A stretch of DNA of 64,000 nucleotides from Anisus vortex (GCA_949126835.1 OX421498.1:36627618-36691617); one strand, 5' to 3'; counted from the first letter of the stretch, positions 25,780 to 39,050 are shown. Numbers and translations: made by a program. The notes: generated from the letters alone by a model not told the origin.

Positions 25780-26063
25780 TGTCATTGACATTAGTAACTT
25801 TGACCTTTGCATATGTAATGATCGGGTGACATTGACATTAGTAACTTTGACCTTTGCATATGCAATGATTGTGTGACATTGACATTAGTAACTTTGACCT
25901 TTACATATGTAATGATTGTGTGACATTGACATTAGTAACTTTGACCTTTACATATGTAATGATTGTGTGACATTGACATTAGTAACTTTGACCTTTACAT
26001 ATGCAATGATTGTGTGACATTGACATTAGTAACTTTGACCTTTGCATATGTAATGATTGTGTG
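25780..26063 (+). repeat. 47-bp minisatellite, about six copies
   Basis: Unit 'tgacattgacattagtaact' plus 'ttgacctttgcatatgtaatgattgtg'-type sequence. The period is 47 (tgacctt at 25801, 25848 and 25895). Confidence 0.93.
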
Positions 26064-26159
26064 GCATTTTGACATTAGCAGCCTTTAGGTGGATTATCAG
26101 AAATTAGTCCAATGACTCATGATTACCCAAATAAAACATATTTGGGATTTCAACATTCT

Positions 26160-26226
26160 AGATGAAATAGCTAGTTCCCCATCTACTGTGTTGTATATAG
26201 CTAGTTCCCCATCTACTGTGTTGTAT
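26160..26226 (+). repeat. 30-bp direct duplication
   Basis: 'atagctagttccccatctac' and the following ten bases occur twice in tandem, next to the MITE at 26228. Confidence 0.9.
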
Positions 26227-26227
26227 C

Positions 26228-26427
26228 CAGGGGCGAAGCCACGAGCGGGGTTGGGGGGTGGGGAATCTAAGCCCCCTCCCCCCCTTGAAATGTTTGAAAA
26301 ATTTCTTTTTTAAAAGTCTTTTTTAAAATATCGGCCCATAGCCTACTAAATTTGCGAAAAATTTGAGAAATATTTATGGTGTAAAAGTTCAGCCCACCCT
26401 GAAAAAAATTTTCCGGCTTCGCCCCAG
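26228..26427. mobile_element. MITE with CAGGGGCGAAGCC-type inverted ends
   Basis: Left end CAGGGGCGAAGCC; right end, reverse complemented, CTGGGGCGAAGCC (12 of 13). The 200-bp size and AT-rich core fit a non-autonomous DNA element. No clear target duplication was seen. Confidence 0.6.
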
Positions 26428-26523
26428 GTTTTTTCGTCATCATTATTCTATTATTCTTAATAAACTCTTTCGTGAAAAATTTTAATTTAATTTCTTTCTT
26501 TTTTCTTTCTTTGTTTTTGTCCA

Positions 26524-26672
26524 GATTTCACGAACTTCAAGAAGAAGAAAAAGAAGAAAATGAAATGGACAACAGAGCTGAATTCCAAAATCAATTTCAG
26601 AGCAAGCATGAGGATGCGAAACTACGGCTGTGGACGTGTGTTTGGCTTCAGAGCGGATTTTCTGGCCTTTGA
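26524..26672 (+). CDS. Possible 3'-terminal coding exon of a plus-strand gene (doubtful)
   Basis: A strong polypyrimidine tract and 'tgtccag' (26485-26523) precede an open frame of 49 codons. The frame is Glu/Gln-rich at first (HELQEEEKEENEMDNRAEF) and ends LWTCVWLQSGFSGL-stop. A second frame in the same segment is also open and Lys-rich, so the frame is not certain. No partner exon was found upstream. The T-rich, repeat-poor sequence downstream could be its 3' UTR. Confidence 0.2.
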
Positions 26673-27094
26673 CACACACAAAGTTATCTTATTCTAAGGC
26701 CATTGTTTTGATTTTGCTATTTGTTTGTGTTCAATCGTGGAAAAAATGTCAATAGATTTGTCGATTTGTTGTAAAGATTTTATAAACCCAATCCTTTTTT
26801 TCCCCTTCTCTTTTTGTAGGCCTTATAAAATTGTGTCAGAGAAGTTTAATTTTAATTAATTTCATCATCCCAACACAATTAGGATTTAAATAAGTTTGTT
26901 TTGATAGGCCAATTGTTTTTGTTTTTTCTCAGAAAGACATTTTGCAATAATGTTCAAAATTGTTTGAGTAGGCCTATTTAAAAAAAAAAATAGAATAATA
27001 TATTTTTTTTAAACAACCGAAGAGTTAGGTTAAAAGCCACTTGAATTCATTATGTCTCCACATCTAGTAGTCCAGTTTGTCAATGAGAATGGGT

Positions 27095-27262
27095 CTATAC
27101 GGGCATGGAATGGGTTGCCTGAACAAACCAGGAAAACTAGGTAATCCATAATTTAAAACACTTAATCAAAAAAGCAAGACTAGACTCAGACCACGGATGA
27201 GCGTTGGACGCAATAATTTTCGTTATAGAAGGAGAGTCTGTAATATATAAGATAAGAATACA
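27095..27262 (+). mobile_element. LINE 3'-end fragment, family A
   Basis: 'gcatggaatgggttgcctga', 'acaaaccaggaaaact', 'cacggatgagcg' and terminus 'gtctgtaatatataagataa' match the other copies. Confidence 0.75.
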
Positions 27263-27264
27263 GC

Positions 27265-28480
27265 GATCCATGCTCTTAAAATAAATTGCAGTATAAAGGC
27301 AATATCATCTTGCTCAAACTATAAGTGAATTATTTTGCTTTCATCTATATTTCTTTCAGTCTTTGCTATCAACAATTCTGGCCATTAAGGTGTGCAAGGA
27401 AGCTGGGAGAACGAGGTTATGTTTAAGTAATAACCTCCCTCCTTCACTCGTCTGCCAACTCTAAAAAAAAAAAAAAAAAGCGCCAAACACTCTATGCTTT
27501 CCCTCTAAAAGAAACACGTGGTGATCAGTGGCTCCCCTCTGTATTGATTTAAGTCCTGATGTAATCCAAGAACATAACCTACTTGTGGGAGGGAGGGGGG
27601 GGCGTTGGCGAGGCGTCGTGGGGAGTTGGTGGAGGATGGGATTGTTTGACTGGTGTAATAAGCTGCAATCGCTGGCTTGGTTGTGATCACCCCCCCCCCC
27701 CCCCTCCACAATGCAGTATTTCTGGGGGCTTTTATTTCTGTTTTTCGTTCACACCCAGTGGCCTGCCTCCGTTGCATGACGTTACTAAGGCAGAGCAGTT
27801 CTTTTCGCACCAAATGCCACCTGACAATAACCCTGCTGCAAATGACATCACACAAACATACACAAGTTTGGAGTTTACTGGACAAAACCGTAAAAAAAAA
27901 TGTTTTCATCTGCCCAGGAATAAAAGTATTACAAGAAAAATTCATGCAGGTCCCCTGTTTACAAGGTTCAAGGTCCACAATTCTAAGGATTTGACAGACT
28001 CATTTTCCTGACTGCTTTCATTTTTCCGAATAATTTCAGCCAGTTTCTGTCTTTTTCCATAATACATATTTTCACATTGATTTTAGCCTCAATTATTATC
28101 TGAAAATGATAAAAATATATACAAATTCTTTGGGAGTTATTCTTCAATGCATTTTCTTCCATCACAACAGGCTCAATGTGTATTTAATCTGTTAGTACTG
28201 TTAGCTAGTTTTGGGATGGTTATAGTCCTAACATCCCAAAAGACACGTCATTCCAAGGTCATGGGCATCTGGAACTACCATTGTTAAGATGTCACAACGA
28301 CTGAAGGGTTTCTGTGAAGCTAATGGCCAACTCAAAACGCCTTAAATGAAATCATTGAGGTCCTAAAAGAAACTTACGCACACCTGGCCCTAAACAAGAA
28401 CGAACAATGCAGTGGCACAAGTGGAAAGAATGTAGGTCTTTGGTATTAAATTAATGGATTGCTGACTTAGAAATGTGATC
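27265..28480. other. Unannotated stretch
   Basis: G-rich tract at 27590-27640 and C15 at 27690-27704. Overlapping open frames on both strands at 27460-28010 have no recognisable domain and look like chance. Confidence 0.35.
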
Positions 28481-28485
28481 CAGTT

Positions 28486-28683
28486 CAGGGGACGGCAACC
28501 TATGGCACGCGTGCCAGACGCAGAGCGATTTTCAATGGCACGCAGAAGACTCATAAAAAACTATACAATTATCTTCTATTAGAAATTGAGTGCTAAAGCA
28601 GGGTGACTTTTAGGCTGTTGGCACGCTTAATGAATTAGAAATCACACTTTGGCACACTAATATCTAAAGATTGCCAATCCCTG
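28486..28683. mobile_element. hAT-like MITE ('ggcaacctatggcacgc' family)
   Basis: Left end CAGGGGACGGCAACCT and right end (reverse complement) CAGGGATTGGCAATCT form imperfect inverted repeats. The flanks ATCCAGTT and GTCTAGTT (six of eight) fit an aged hAT target duplication. Repeated 'tggcac' lies inside both ends. Sister copies are at 43357-43552 and 36014. Confidence 0.8.
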
Positions 28684-28691
28684 GTCTAGTT

Positions 28692-31600
28692 CGCTAGTTC
28701 GCGACGGCTACAAATGGTGTTAGCCTACCGTCCAATGCAGTGATGTTCTCGGTACGATCTACAAAAAAGTTGCAGAAATGCAATCTCACAGTCTGTCAAT
28801 ACCGCCAATAACATGAAGGTATACAACAAGCACTCGATGCAGACATTTCAGGAAATATTCCTCTCGACTCAACATATAATATTCTCTGTCTGACAATATT
28901 CCTCTTCAGGGATAGGGAACTCCACGGGGAAATAACTCACACACCCCTCCATGAAGATTTATTTAGCTCAGCATTATTCCCCAGATTGGAAACGATTTAG
29001 CAGAAATTTAGCATGAATCTTTGTGATGAATTTTGTCTTGTCTTCAAATAGAGAGAGCGGGAGTGAGTGAGAGAGAGAGAGAGAGAGAGAGAAACTGAAA
29101 GAATAATAACAACATTTTTTAGGGCTATAAATGTGGAAATATCCAAACAGCAAACTCTAGTCTGGTCAACGTATTTATTTTTCATCTTTCTTTTCTTCCT
29201 TATGTTTCAAACCATTCATCCGAATTGAGATTATTTTGTCCACTGCAAAAATCATTCTGTTATTTTGTATTTATTCAGTAGGCCTATGATATACAAGTCA
29301 TTCATTAACACTTCTGAAAGCTGCCAAAGCCACTTGCCTCTTTTACTTGGTACAGACATTAATTATCTGTGATTTCTTGGTTTGGACACCAGGATGGGGG
29401 GGGGGGGGGAGAGGGGGAAAATACCCTAAAAGGTGGACAAAATTCTAATCTCCAATTTTTGCCAGATGTTTTTGTTGCTTTTTTTGTCATTGTTTTTTTA
29501 TATTGTATGTGTTGCATTGATGCAAAGAAAAAACTTCTTTTGACTTGTTACTGTATTTATGTGATAATAGATTTGTTAACCTTGATTAGAAGATTCTTTT
29601 GTCAGGTTATACTTCTGTCCTTGTTGCAGTAATATAATAACTGTCCTTGTTGCAGTAATATAATACTGTTCTTGTTGCAGTAATATTATAATGACTGTTG
29701 TTATGGCAGTAGGCCTAATATAACACTGTTGTTATGGCAGTGTGATATTGTTATGTTCATAAGGTGTACATTATGTATGTAAGCCAAATTAGTGACTCTA
29801 AACTTGTGCAAGCTTCACGAGGCCACTACACCGTTGACTATTGACTTTACAATTTTGTATTTCTAAACTTCCTTGCTCTACCTTATCTTCATTTTATTTC
29901 AAGAATGTTACACACACAAAAAGCTTTATATTTGTTTCGTTACTTTTGTTTTTTTGTCATTCTTCTTCCTTTTTCCACGTTTTTAAATTATTCTAGTGAT
30001 ATTTAACAGTATTGAGGAATGACTTAGGTCCAGGTAAAAAGACTTTTGTAAACTAGTGTGTGAGTGTGTGTGTGTTCTTTTTTGCACCTGCAATGTGAAT
30101 TTTAAAATAAAAAAGCTGTTGGGAGAAATGAAGTTTTAAAACAAGGGAAACTGGGTACCGGTATTGCTGTTAGCTGAATGTAAAACATTTAATTTTTTTA
30201 AATGTGTACATTTACTTAAACTAAAATTGAAACCCAGAATGAGGTTGAAATTGAAACCAAGAATGAGGTCTCCATGTATATAGAAATCATGTCTTTCATC
30301 CACAAAGTGGTTTTAGAACAAATGTTTCTTTTTTTTTTAACAATCTTTTTTTTTTAGTCTTGTTAATACAGTGTATTTTATCATTTTTTATTTTTAAATT
30401 AAATATTTTTTATTAAAAAAAAAAAACTAAATTATAATTTATTTAATTAATTATCTTTTTGAAAAATTTGATCTAATTGAAAAAAAATTTTTAGGACAAA
30501 AAAACATACATTTTTGGTGTTCAAAATGAAATCTTTTGAACATTTTGCCACGGTCATTTCACAATCGCCCAAGTCATTTTTGGGGGGCTAGGAGTTGAAA
30601 TTTAGAGTTTACACAGTCTTTTATTATTTGGCAAATTGCCTATATTTTAAACCAATCAGAAAACATTTTTTTTTTTACCAAAGTGACATAACATAATTAT
30701 TACAGATGTTATTTAAGTGTTTTTTTTAAGTGTTCTCAAAACATGAAAAAATGACTTAGCTAAGGCGATTGTGAGATGACGGTGACGAAATGTGTATTTT
30801 TTTTTAGATTTATATAGGCACTTGACACTAAACTATTGTTACTGTACATATTCTATCATTTCTCTGTCATTACAATTCTTACAGCATCTTTGTTAAAACC
30901 ATTGTAGTTTAGCAAGTTGGCAGCAAGCGTCCTGCTTATATAATAGTAGTTTGTATAGTGACAGTAGAGCTGATGCCCATGGCTTTAAAGCACTTGTTGT
31001 TTTATTATTATTTTTTATTATACATATTATACTATTTACAAGTGACTTATAGCTATTGTTATACTTTCATTTTTAATCAGTTTTAAACACAAAAAAAAAG
31101 ATGCAGAAAAAAAACCTGGAAGATAAAAAAAAAAATTTTTTTACAATGTGTGAACACTAAAAGAGAACTCTTGCTCGTTTTTTAAATTATTGTTGTTGTA
31201 TCTTTAAGCTGTATAACTTCCCCTTTGATTTATTATTATAATAATTTGTGTGTGTATAAAGTCATTAGAAAAGAAAATCTCTACTTCCAAATATTAGATG
31301 CTGAACTGTATGAATCTATCTGCCGGTATGTTACTGGGGGAAAAAAAAAGAAAAAATGTTGTTTTATTTCTACACAATGTACTTAAACTATAAAAAAGGA
31401 TGTCAAATGTAGCTTTTTCTCCCCTTCTTGTATTACTTCACAAGGCAGTAGAAGATAACTTTTTTCTCTCTTTTCATCTTTTGCAATCCACAATTTGACA
31501 ATTGTATAAACATTTTCCAGTTCCTACATTGTGGCTTTGTTTTCTTTTTGTATAATATTTTAGTTTGTATGGGCTGTCTGAAAAAAATGTGCTACATTAG

Positions 31601-34600
31601 AACAATACTTATATTTATAGGGTGCATTATTGTCACTTTTTGTTTTAGAGTGCGTTGTTGTATTATCCACTAATTAGCGACTTCCATTTTTACCATGTTC
31701 AGTAAATTGTTCAAGTTAAAGCCACTGTGATTCTTGTAGATGTTTTAATGTGTTTTTTTAATACCCTGTTCTCTGGGTGTGATGGTTCCAACTAATAATT
31801 TCTCTATCAATCCCATAATTTATTATTTTCCTTGAATTAAGAAACCTTATCCTTATTTTTTTTTTGCTGATTACTTCCCCCTTTCATAGTTTTGGGCTGT
31901 CAAACTAACCTTTTTCGTTACCTCCTCCATTTACTCTAAGTGACCTATTGAACAGACAAAAATGACAATTCTAAAGTCACTAAAAAAATCACACACATAA
32001 TAATTACTTTGAAAGAATACAAAAATGAAACTAGAGAATACAAGTTCAGTATTTTCTTATGTCCATTTCTTTTTTGTTTCCATTGTTTCTCTACCTCCTT
32101 GATCTATGTACTTTCTGTTACCCGGTAACAAAACTGGAAAATAGAGATCCTCTGTTATAAAACATGGCTTTATTATACTATTTGTGATTTACCTCATTCT
32201 GTGAAATATTCTGCATTATTGCTAGTTTTTTTTTTTTTAATAAATTTTCTTTCGTGTGCATTATTGTATGAAAATTTTTTTGTCTGGAGTGTAGAATTAA
32301 AATAGTGTAATCTTGAAACCTAAACACGCAGCTTGGGTCTATGGTGTAGCATCTATACATTATAAATATCTTACAAACACCCTACCAATTCAAGAAAAAT
32401 TTAAACATGCATTTTTGTTGCCTTCCCTGTCAACAAATCAAAATTTTCAGATAAACAGGTTATTTTGTTATAACATTACTTTGAGACTTGAGACTAAGGG
32501 AAGATATCTTGCTTAATCCCAAAGTTTTTAAAAAAGTCTATATTGGATATTACATTATTGTTTTAGGTTTTATGTATAAACAAGGGTATCGACAGTATTG
32601 TTTGTGTGTTTGTGCAATAAATTGCTAGATTTATCAGATTGATAACATTGCAAGTGAACCCTGGTTACAATTTCATTACGTTTTACTTATACCTGTTACA
32701 ACTATCACAATCAATTGCTTTTGTGTACAAAACAATGATGTTTTCTTTTTTTTAATAAAAAATTTACTTGAAATATTTTTCAGAAACTTTTTTTTTCTTC
32801 TTTAAAGATTTGGTTACCTAAATAAAAATTGATAATTAATGAAACAGATGTAAATATGTTCTTTTGGAGTTAAGAGGTGGGGAGCTATATATTGATTTTT
32901 ACAAAATCAATTTTTATGTAGGTCAGTTAAATATGTGTAGACAAGAGTTCCACTTTTATAAATAAGATTGTTGCTTTTTTTTAAAATTCTTTCTTCACTG
33001 TTTTTGTTTTTTTCTCTTTTTTTTTCTTTCTTCCAAACTTGTTGCTGATTTAGTAAGAACTTTGATTATAACATGTGTAAATAGTATCCTTTTAAAAACC
33101 AAACCACAGTTTAGCATTGGTATATATGTTTGCAAGATAATGGGGGCAGTGCATTTGTTTTTTTAATAACTGGTTGGCTATAGTGATATCTCCCACTTTG
33201 GCAGTAAGATCAGTAAAATGTGTATCTCTTTGTTTCGTTTTTTAACTTGAGATAATGTTTTTACATGAGGCACTAGTTTTTTTAAAATTCCAAGATAGTT
33301 AGTTTCCTGAATAGATTAGAAATAATGTTTTGCACTGATAAAACAATTTTTTTGTACTTTTGCATTTAGATTTATGCAATTTGATTTAGTAACTTCCCAT
33401 AGAACATGTTCTAACAATACATGGCATAGAAATAGTACAAGCACCCTTATGTAATTCTATCTAATTAGTTATTTTACCGATGATAACACATAGTCAAGTG
33501 ATGGTCCTATCTCTATTTATCTATTTCTATCTCTTTTCTTATGGTGCCATCAATAGGTTGAAGTATTTTCTTCTATATAAATTATCACAGTTTTTTTAAG
33601 AAAATAACAACAAAACAAAAATCCCATTTTTAATAACAGCTTAATGCAGAGGGCGGCAAATCAGTGAATGAACTCTTCTATAAATAAATCTAGAAATTAA
33701 GATTGTTTACACTTGAAGGTCATCAATTATGTTTTCAGCTCACACACAATTCCCATCCAATTTTTTCAAGACACTTTTGCGTTGTGTTTCAAGAATGGAA
33801 ATGTATAATAGAGTGGCTGATTATTTATTCTGGGTGTAATGGTGTGAACTTTTTGTTAAAAAACCTATTAAATTTTCAAAACAAAATTTTCTTTCCTAGT
33901 TCTACATCATTTTTGTCTTCAATTATATCTTCAGGAAAGTGAATTACTTCCAGCTGTGTCATGTAGTTTGAATGTGTATGAATGCATGCTACATTTTTGA
34001 ACTGTTACATTTAATCTGCTAGTGAATCCATGTACATATTTTACTTGTTATTATTAATTAATTATTATTACTATTATTACAATGTGAATTACTTGAGCAC
34101 CCCAAGCTATTAATACAATTTACTCCACTAATTGATTCGTTATTGTTTTCCAACTTTTTACAATCTTACTTTTGTTTTCAAGACATTATTATTTTGCGTT
34201 GGGTTTTGTTATTTAGTTGCCAACTCTTAGGTATTGATGACGGTCATTATATTTCCCATGGCCTTGACGAAGTAAAACTTTATTATATAATTTCAAGACC
34301 TGCTTTCCCTTCCATGATTTTATTTTACGTTCTTCACATATTGACCTTTGACCCTATTTTATTTCCTCATTATGCATGGCCTGTGTGTTGAAATAATACA
34401 GTCTTTTTTTTTTTGTTTTTGTACGAAGTTTAAAAATTCAGACGATTTTGTAGATGGCTGGAGCAGATGTTATATTTTTGTTTCGTTTCCTTTTTATTTT
34501 GTCTTTTGGTATCAAATTATTTGTTTAAAAGTAGGCGAACTGTGATAAACCTTTGACCCCCAACCTATGAACCCTTACGCGTAGACCATAGTTGTGTTTA

Positions 34601-34985
34601 GAACAAGCATATACAACCAAGATGATTGTGTGGTAATTAAGGACTTGAATGTAAGTTGTTATCGGTCCGCAAATGCATAGGTTTTTAAAAAACTGCGACT
34701 TCTTGATGTTTTTCTTTCCACTTATTTTTTTCTGTAGTCCTATTAGTTCAATTACAGATGTCACAATGACATTATAGGATCTCGAAAATGAGGCTAACTA
34801 AAGGTATGGCTTACTTGCCAACATTAGACTTGATCCCATGCCATGCTGTTGCTGTTATTCTATTTTATTTATTTTCACACAAAAAAAAAAAAAACAAATT
34901 TGAAATTCCTGACGATAGCTTTGAAAAGATAAAAGTTGCTCTTCAACCGGAAGTCCGTAGTATGTCGTGGAAGACATAAGTTCCC
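28692..34985 (+). other. T-rich, repeat-poor region, possible long 3' UTR
   Basis: From about 29200 the plus strand is strongly T-rich and nearly free of transposons, unlike the rest of the window. Four Pumilio-type motifs TGTA(A/C)ATA lie at 30843, 32849, 33076 and 34031, and AATAAA occurs at several points (for example 32621-32630). No coding exon is supported inside. It also holds a GA microsatellite (29066-29092) and short repeats of 'cttgttgcagtaatataat' (29590-29740). That it is a transcribed 3' UTR of a plus-strand gene is inference. Confidence 0.3.
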
Positions 34986-35339
34986 CGAAAATCATTGATT
35001 AGCCACCGCCCCCGCCCGCCTCCTTCCCCCTTTTCTCTTTGTTGTTCGTTTAATTAAAGTTAATCTTTTTTTTTTTAAACGGAAAAAAACAACACATGGG
35101 TTGCATACCCTTGCTCAACGTGCGACTTATTTCAGTTTGTTGATGTTTTTGTTGAACGCAGTTGGTTCGATGGGCACCTTCAGCAACACTTAAACAGACA
35201 CAAATCACGGTCCCAGCCCCCCCCCCCCGCCCCAGCATTTATAGTATTTGTCCCACCCCTCCCCATTCTAGATATTTTGATTGGTTGATATATTTACCTC
35301 ACGCGCTAATTAGCCTCGAAGTTCTAAGATGACGGAGGA

Positions 35340-35430
35340 TAACTCGATAAATCTTTCCATCAGGGGTTCTCTCCCCCTCCTCTCATCTCCCCACCCCCCT
35401 CCTCTCATCTCCCCACCCCCCTCCTCTCCC
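35340..35430 (+). repeat. 22-bp C-rich tandem repeat, about three to four copies
   Basis: Unit 'ctctcatctccccacccccc' with a two-base extension. It is pyrimidine-only on the plus strand. Confidence 0.8.
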
Positions 35431-36013
35431 GCTGGTGGTCATAAGATATAATATAAATGCCTTGTTTGAAAAACATCAGATTACTTAAACAAATATTGAG
35501 TTTGTTCATATTTCATTTGACGTGTTATTTTTTTATGTACCTGATTAAATGCTCACTTAGGGAAAAAAAAAACTCCTTGTCTTGGCTTATTTATTTCTTG
35601 TTGATTTAAATGCACAACTAGATCTATTGAAAAAAAACAAGAACAGAAATAAAATCAATGTTGTTATGTTTGGTACCAGAGGAAATGGTGTAAATGTAAT
35701 CCACGAGTAATCGTGTGCCAACAGGTAGTTTTAAAATATAAAATAAAAAACAACAACTGCAAAATAGCAGGTAAAAAAAAAGATCTTTCAAGCAGATAGT
35801 TAAATGCTTTGTTCTACATTTGTTCTACATTTGTTCTACATTTGTTTTACATTTGTTTACCTTTGTTTGTTGCTTATAGTTCATTGTAGATTACCATTTT
35901 GTTTTTTCTTTGTTACGTTTATATTATATTTATTATCAGTATACACAAGTAAAGCCTGCACCCTTCTGTAAAAAAAACAAAACAACAACAGTAAAAGAGG
36001 AGAAGGGAATAAA

Positions 36014-36120
36014 TCTGGTGTCGGCAACCTATATGGCACGCGTGCCAAACTTGGCACGTAGAAAAATTTTCAATGGCTTTTCGAGAGACCTCCAAGAATG
36101 TTTTTGTTACACAACATTTT
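36014..36120. mobile_element. hAT-like MITE left half, interrupted by a minisatellite
   Basis: 'ctggtgtcggcaacctatat', then 'ggcacgcgtgcc' and 'ttttcaatgg', matches the left halves of 28486 and 43357. The right terminus is not found; the 36-bp array starts where it would continue. Confidence 0.6.
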
Positions 36121-38255
36121 CTGGTTCTGAATGAGGAAAACTGACTGTTGAAACCGATGTTTCTGAATGAGGAAAACTGACTGATGAAACCGATGTCTCT
36201 GAATGCGGAAAACTGACTGATGAAACCGATGTGTCTGAATGAGGAAAACTGACTGTTGAAACCGATGTTTCTGAATGAGGAAAACTGACTGTTGAAGCCG
36301 ATGTTTCTGAATGAGGAAAACTGACTGTTGAAGCCGATGTTTCTGAATGAGGAAAACTGACTGTTGAAGCCGATGTTTCTGAATGAGGAAAACTGACTGT
36401 TGAAACCGATGTTTCTGAATGAGGAAAACTGACTGTTGAAACCGATGTTTCTGAATGAGGAAAACTGACTGTTGAAGCCGATGTTTCTGAATGAGGAAAA
36501 CTGTTGAAACCGATGTTTCCGAATGAGGAAAACTGTTGAAACCGATGTTTCTGAATGAGGAAAACTGACTGATGAAACCAATGTCTCTGAATAAGGAAAA
36601 CTGTTGAAACCGATGTTTCTGAATGAGGAAAACTGACTGTTGAAACCGATGTATCTGAATGAGGAAAACTGACTGTTGAAACCGATGTTTCCGAATGAGG
36701 AAAACTGTTGAAGCCGATGTTTCTGAATGAGGAAAACTGACTGATGAAACCGATGTATCTGAATGAGGAAAACTGACTGTTGAAACCGATGTTTCTGAAT
36801 GAGAAAAACTGACTGATGAAACCAATGTCTCTGAATAAGGAAAACTGTTGAAACCGATGTTTCTGAATGAGGAAAACTGTTGAAGCCGATGTTTCTGAAT
36901 GAGGAAAACTGACTGTTGAAACCGATGTTTCCGAATGAGGAAAACTGTTGAAGCCGATGTTTCTGAATGAGGAAAACTGACTGATGAAACCGATGTTTCT
37001 GAATGAGGAAAACTGACTGTTGAAACCGATGTATCTGAATGAGGAAAACTGACTGTTGAAACCGATGTTTCTGAATGAGGAAAACTGACTGTTGAAACCG
37101 ATGTATCTGAATGAGGAAAACTGACTGTTGAAACCGATGTTTCTGAATGAGGAAAACTGACTGTTGAAACCGATGTATCTGAATGAGGAAAACTGACTGT
37201 TGAAACCGATGTATCTGAATGAGGAAAACTGACTGTTGAAACCGATGTATCTGAATGAGGAAAACTGACTGTTGAAACCGATGTTTCCGAATGAGGAAAA
37301 CTGTTGAAGCCGATGTTTCTGAATGAGGAAAACTGACTGATGAAACCGATGTATCTGAATGAGGAAAACTGACTGTTGAAGCTAATGTTTCTGAATGAGG
37401 AAAACTGACTGTTGAAACCGATGTTTCTGAATGAGGAAAACTGTTGAAACCGATGTCTCTGAATGAGGAAAACTGACTGTTGAAACCGATGTTTCTGAAT
37501 GAGGAAAACTGACTGTTGAAGCCGATGTCTCTGAATGAGGAAAACTGTTGAAACCGATGTCTCTGAATGAGGAAAACTGTTGAAACCGATGTCTCTGAAT
37601 GAGGAAAACTGACTGTTGAAACCGATGTCTCTGAATGAGGAAAACTGACTGTTGAAACCGATGTTTCTGAATGAGGAAAACTGACTGTTGAAACCGATGT
37701 TTCTGAATGAGGAAAACTGACTGTTGAAACCGATGTTTCTGAATGAGGAAAACTGATGAAACCGATGTCTCTGAATGAGGAAAACTGACTGTTGAAACCG
37801 ATGTCTCTGAATGAGGAAAACTGTTGAAACCGATGTCTCTGAATGAGGAAAACTGACTGTTGAAACCGATGTCTCTGAATTAGGAAAACTGACTGTTGAA
37901 ACCGATGTTTCTGAATGAGGAAAACTGACTGTTGAAACCGATGTTTCTGAATGAGGAAAACTGACTGTTGAAACCGATGTTTCTGAATGAGGAAAACTGA
38001 CTGTTGAAGCCGATGTTTCTGAATGAGGAAAACTGTTAAAACCGATGTATCTGAATGAGGAAAACTGACTGTTGAAACCGATGTTTCTGAATGAGGAAAA
38101 CTGACTGTTGAAACCGATGTTTCTGAATGAGGAAAACTGACTGTTGAAACCGATGTTTCTGAAAGAGGAAAACTGACTGTTGAAACCGATGTTTCTGAAT
38201 GAGGAAAACTGTTGATACCGATGTTTCTGAATGAGGAAAACTGACTGTTGTCAAT
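36120..38255 (-). repeat. 36/32-bp minisatellite (about 60 copies), stop-free in all three minus frames
   Basis: Full unit 'gaatgaggaaaactgactgt' plus 'tgaaaccgatgtttct' (36). A shorter form lacks four bases (32), so the frame rotates. On the minus strand the three frames read as repeats such as RNIGFNSQFSSF, ETSVSTVSFPHS and KHRFQQSVFLIQ, giving a 785-codon ORF at 35919-38276. The plus strand has TGA in each unit. There is no signal peptide, no known domain and no upstream gene context, so I regard the ORF as a by-product of the repeat. Confidence 0.92.
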
Positions 38256-38261
38256 GTTTCT

Positions 38262-38350
38262 GTATGACAACATCAATGAACAACAACACTATATATTAGC
38301 CAATAAGTACATGTTCAATAAAGGCAGAGAAAATTATAACATTAGTAGAC
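38262..38350 (+). repeat. Dispersed repeat fragment shared with 8945-9055
   Basis: Same ordered blocks ('caatgaacaa', 'ttagccaataagtacat', 'caataaaggcag', 'gaaaattataacatt'). It lies at the right edge of the minisatellite. Confidence 0.5.
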
Positions 38351-38654
38351 ATGATAAAATGGAATGGATGTGCATTGAAAATGGACATAAATCTTGCCGA
38401 GAAATCAATTTCAAAACATTTAACTACATGTATATCCCTATAAAAGGGCCTATATTTAGATAGATAATTTGAACTTTTTCACAAGAACATCGGAGTTTTC
38501 TAACCAAAGGCAAGACTTTCAAAAACTAACAAAAATAATGGGCATCCAAATGTGCCCATTTGCGGAAAAAATCTGAAAGGAAGCTGCTTAGTTTAGGAAA
38601 ATCATCTGCTATTCTCAACTGATAGGCATTCTCTCTTCAATCAGATTTTGGTTC

Positions 38655-39050
38655 AACTTACACTTAGAAAGATACAAAAATAAGTCAGCAGGCCCCTAAT
38701 ATTTTTATATTATAAAACATAACTTGTTTGGCAAAACTATTTAATCAAATGTGTAAACGATTTTTAATTAAAGGGAGATAATTAAAGCATTCTATTTGCG
38801 CTAATAATTTTAATGTTGCTGTTTTTTTTTCTTTTATTAAAGAATAAATGTCTTACAAGTTAAAACTTTGAAAAGAACAACGTTTTAAAAGTATTTGAAA
38901 ATTGTATAAATATAATATGACTAAAGAATTTATATGTATATTTTTAAAAATTACATTGACTACCCAGTTTGTCTGATTACTACGTACATATTCCGCTTAA
39001 CCGATCAATAGCGATTTTCTTTGTAGATCTCTAAACCATTAAAAGTAATT
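38655..39050 (-). mobile_element. Internal fragment related to the element at 1471-2525
   Basis: The reverse complement aligns with about 1930-2250: shared 'aaactgggtagt-aatgtaa', 'attatctccctttaat' and 'acacatttgatt' in the same order. The G-rich terminus and the 13-bp end were not found here. Confidence 0.65.

Noticed and set aside
27461..28011. Overlapping 82-157-codon ORFs on both strands near 27.5-28.0 kb
   Set aside because: Low-complexity Pro/Gly from C- and G-rich tracts, no domain, and open frames on both strands at once point to chance.
35919..38276. 785-codon minus-strand ORF as a real protein gene
   Set aside because: It consists almost wholly of minisatellite units with frame-rotating 4-bp indels, has no domain or signal, and its ends run into a MITE and unique AT-rich sequence.
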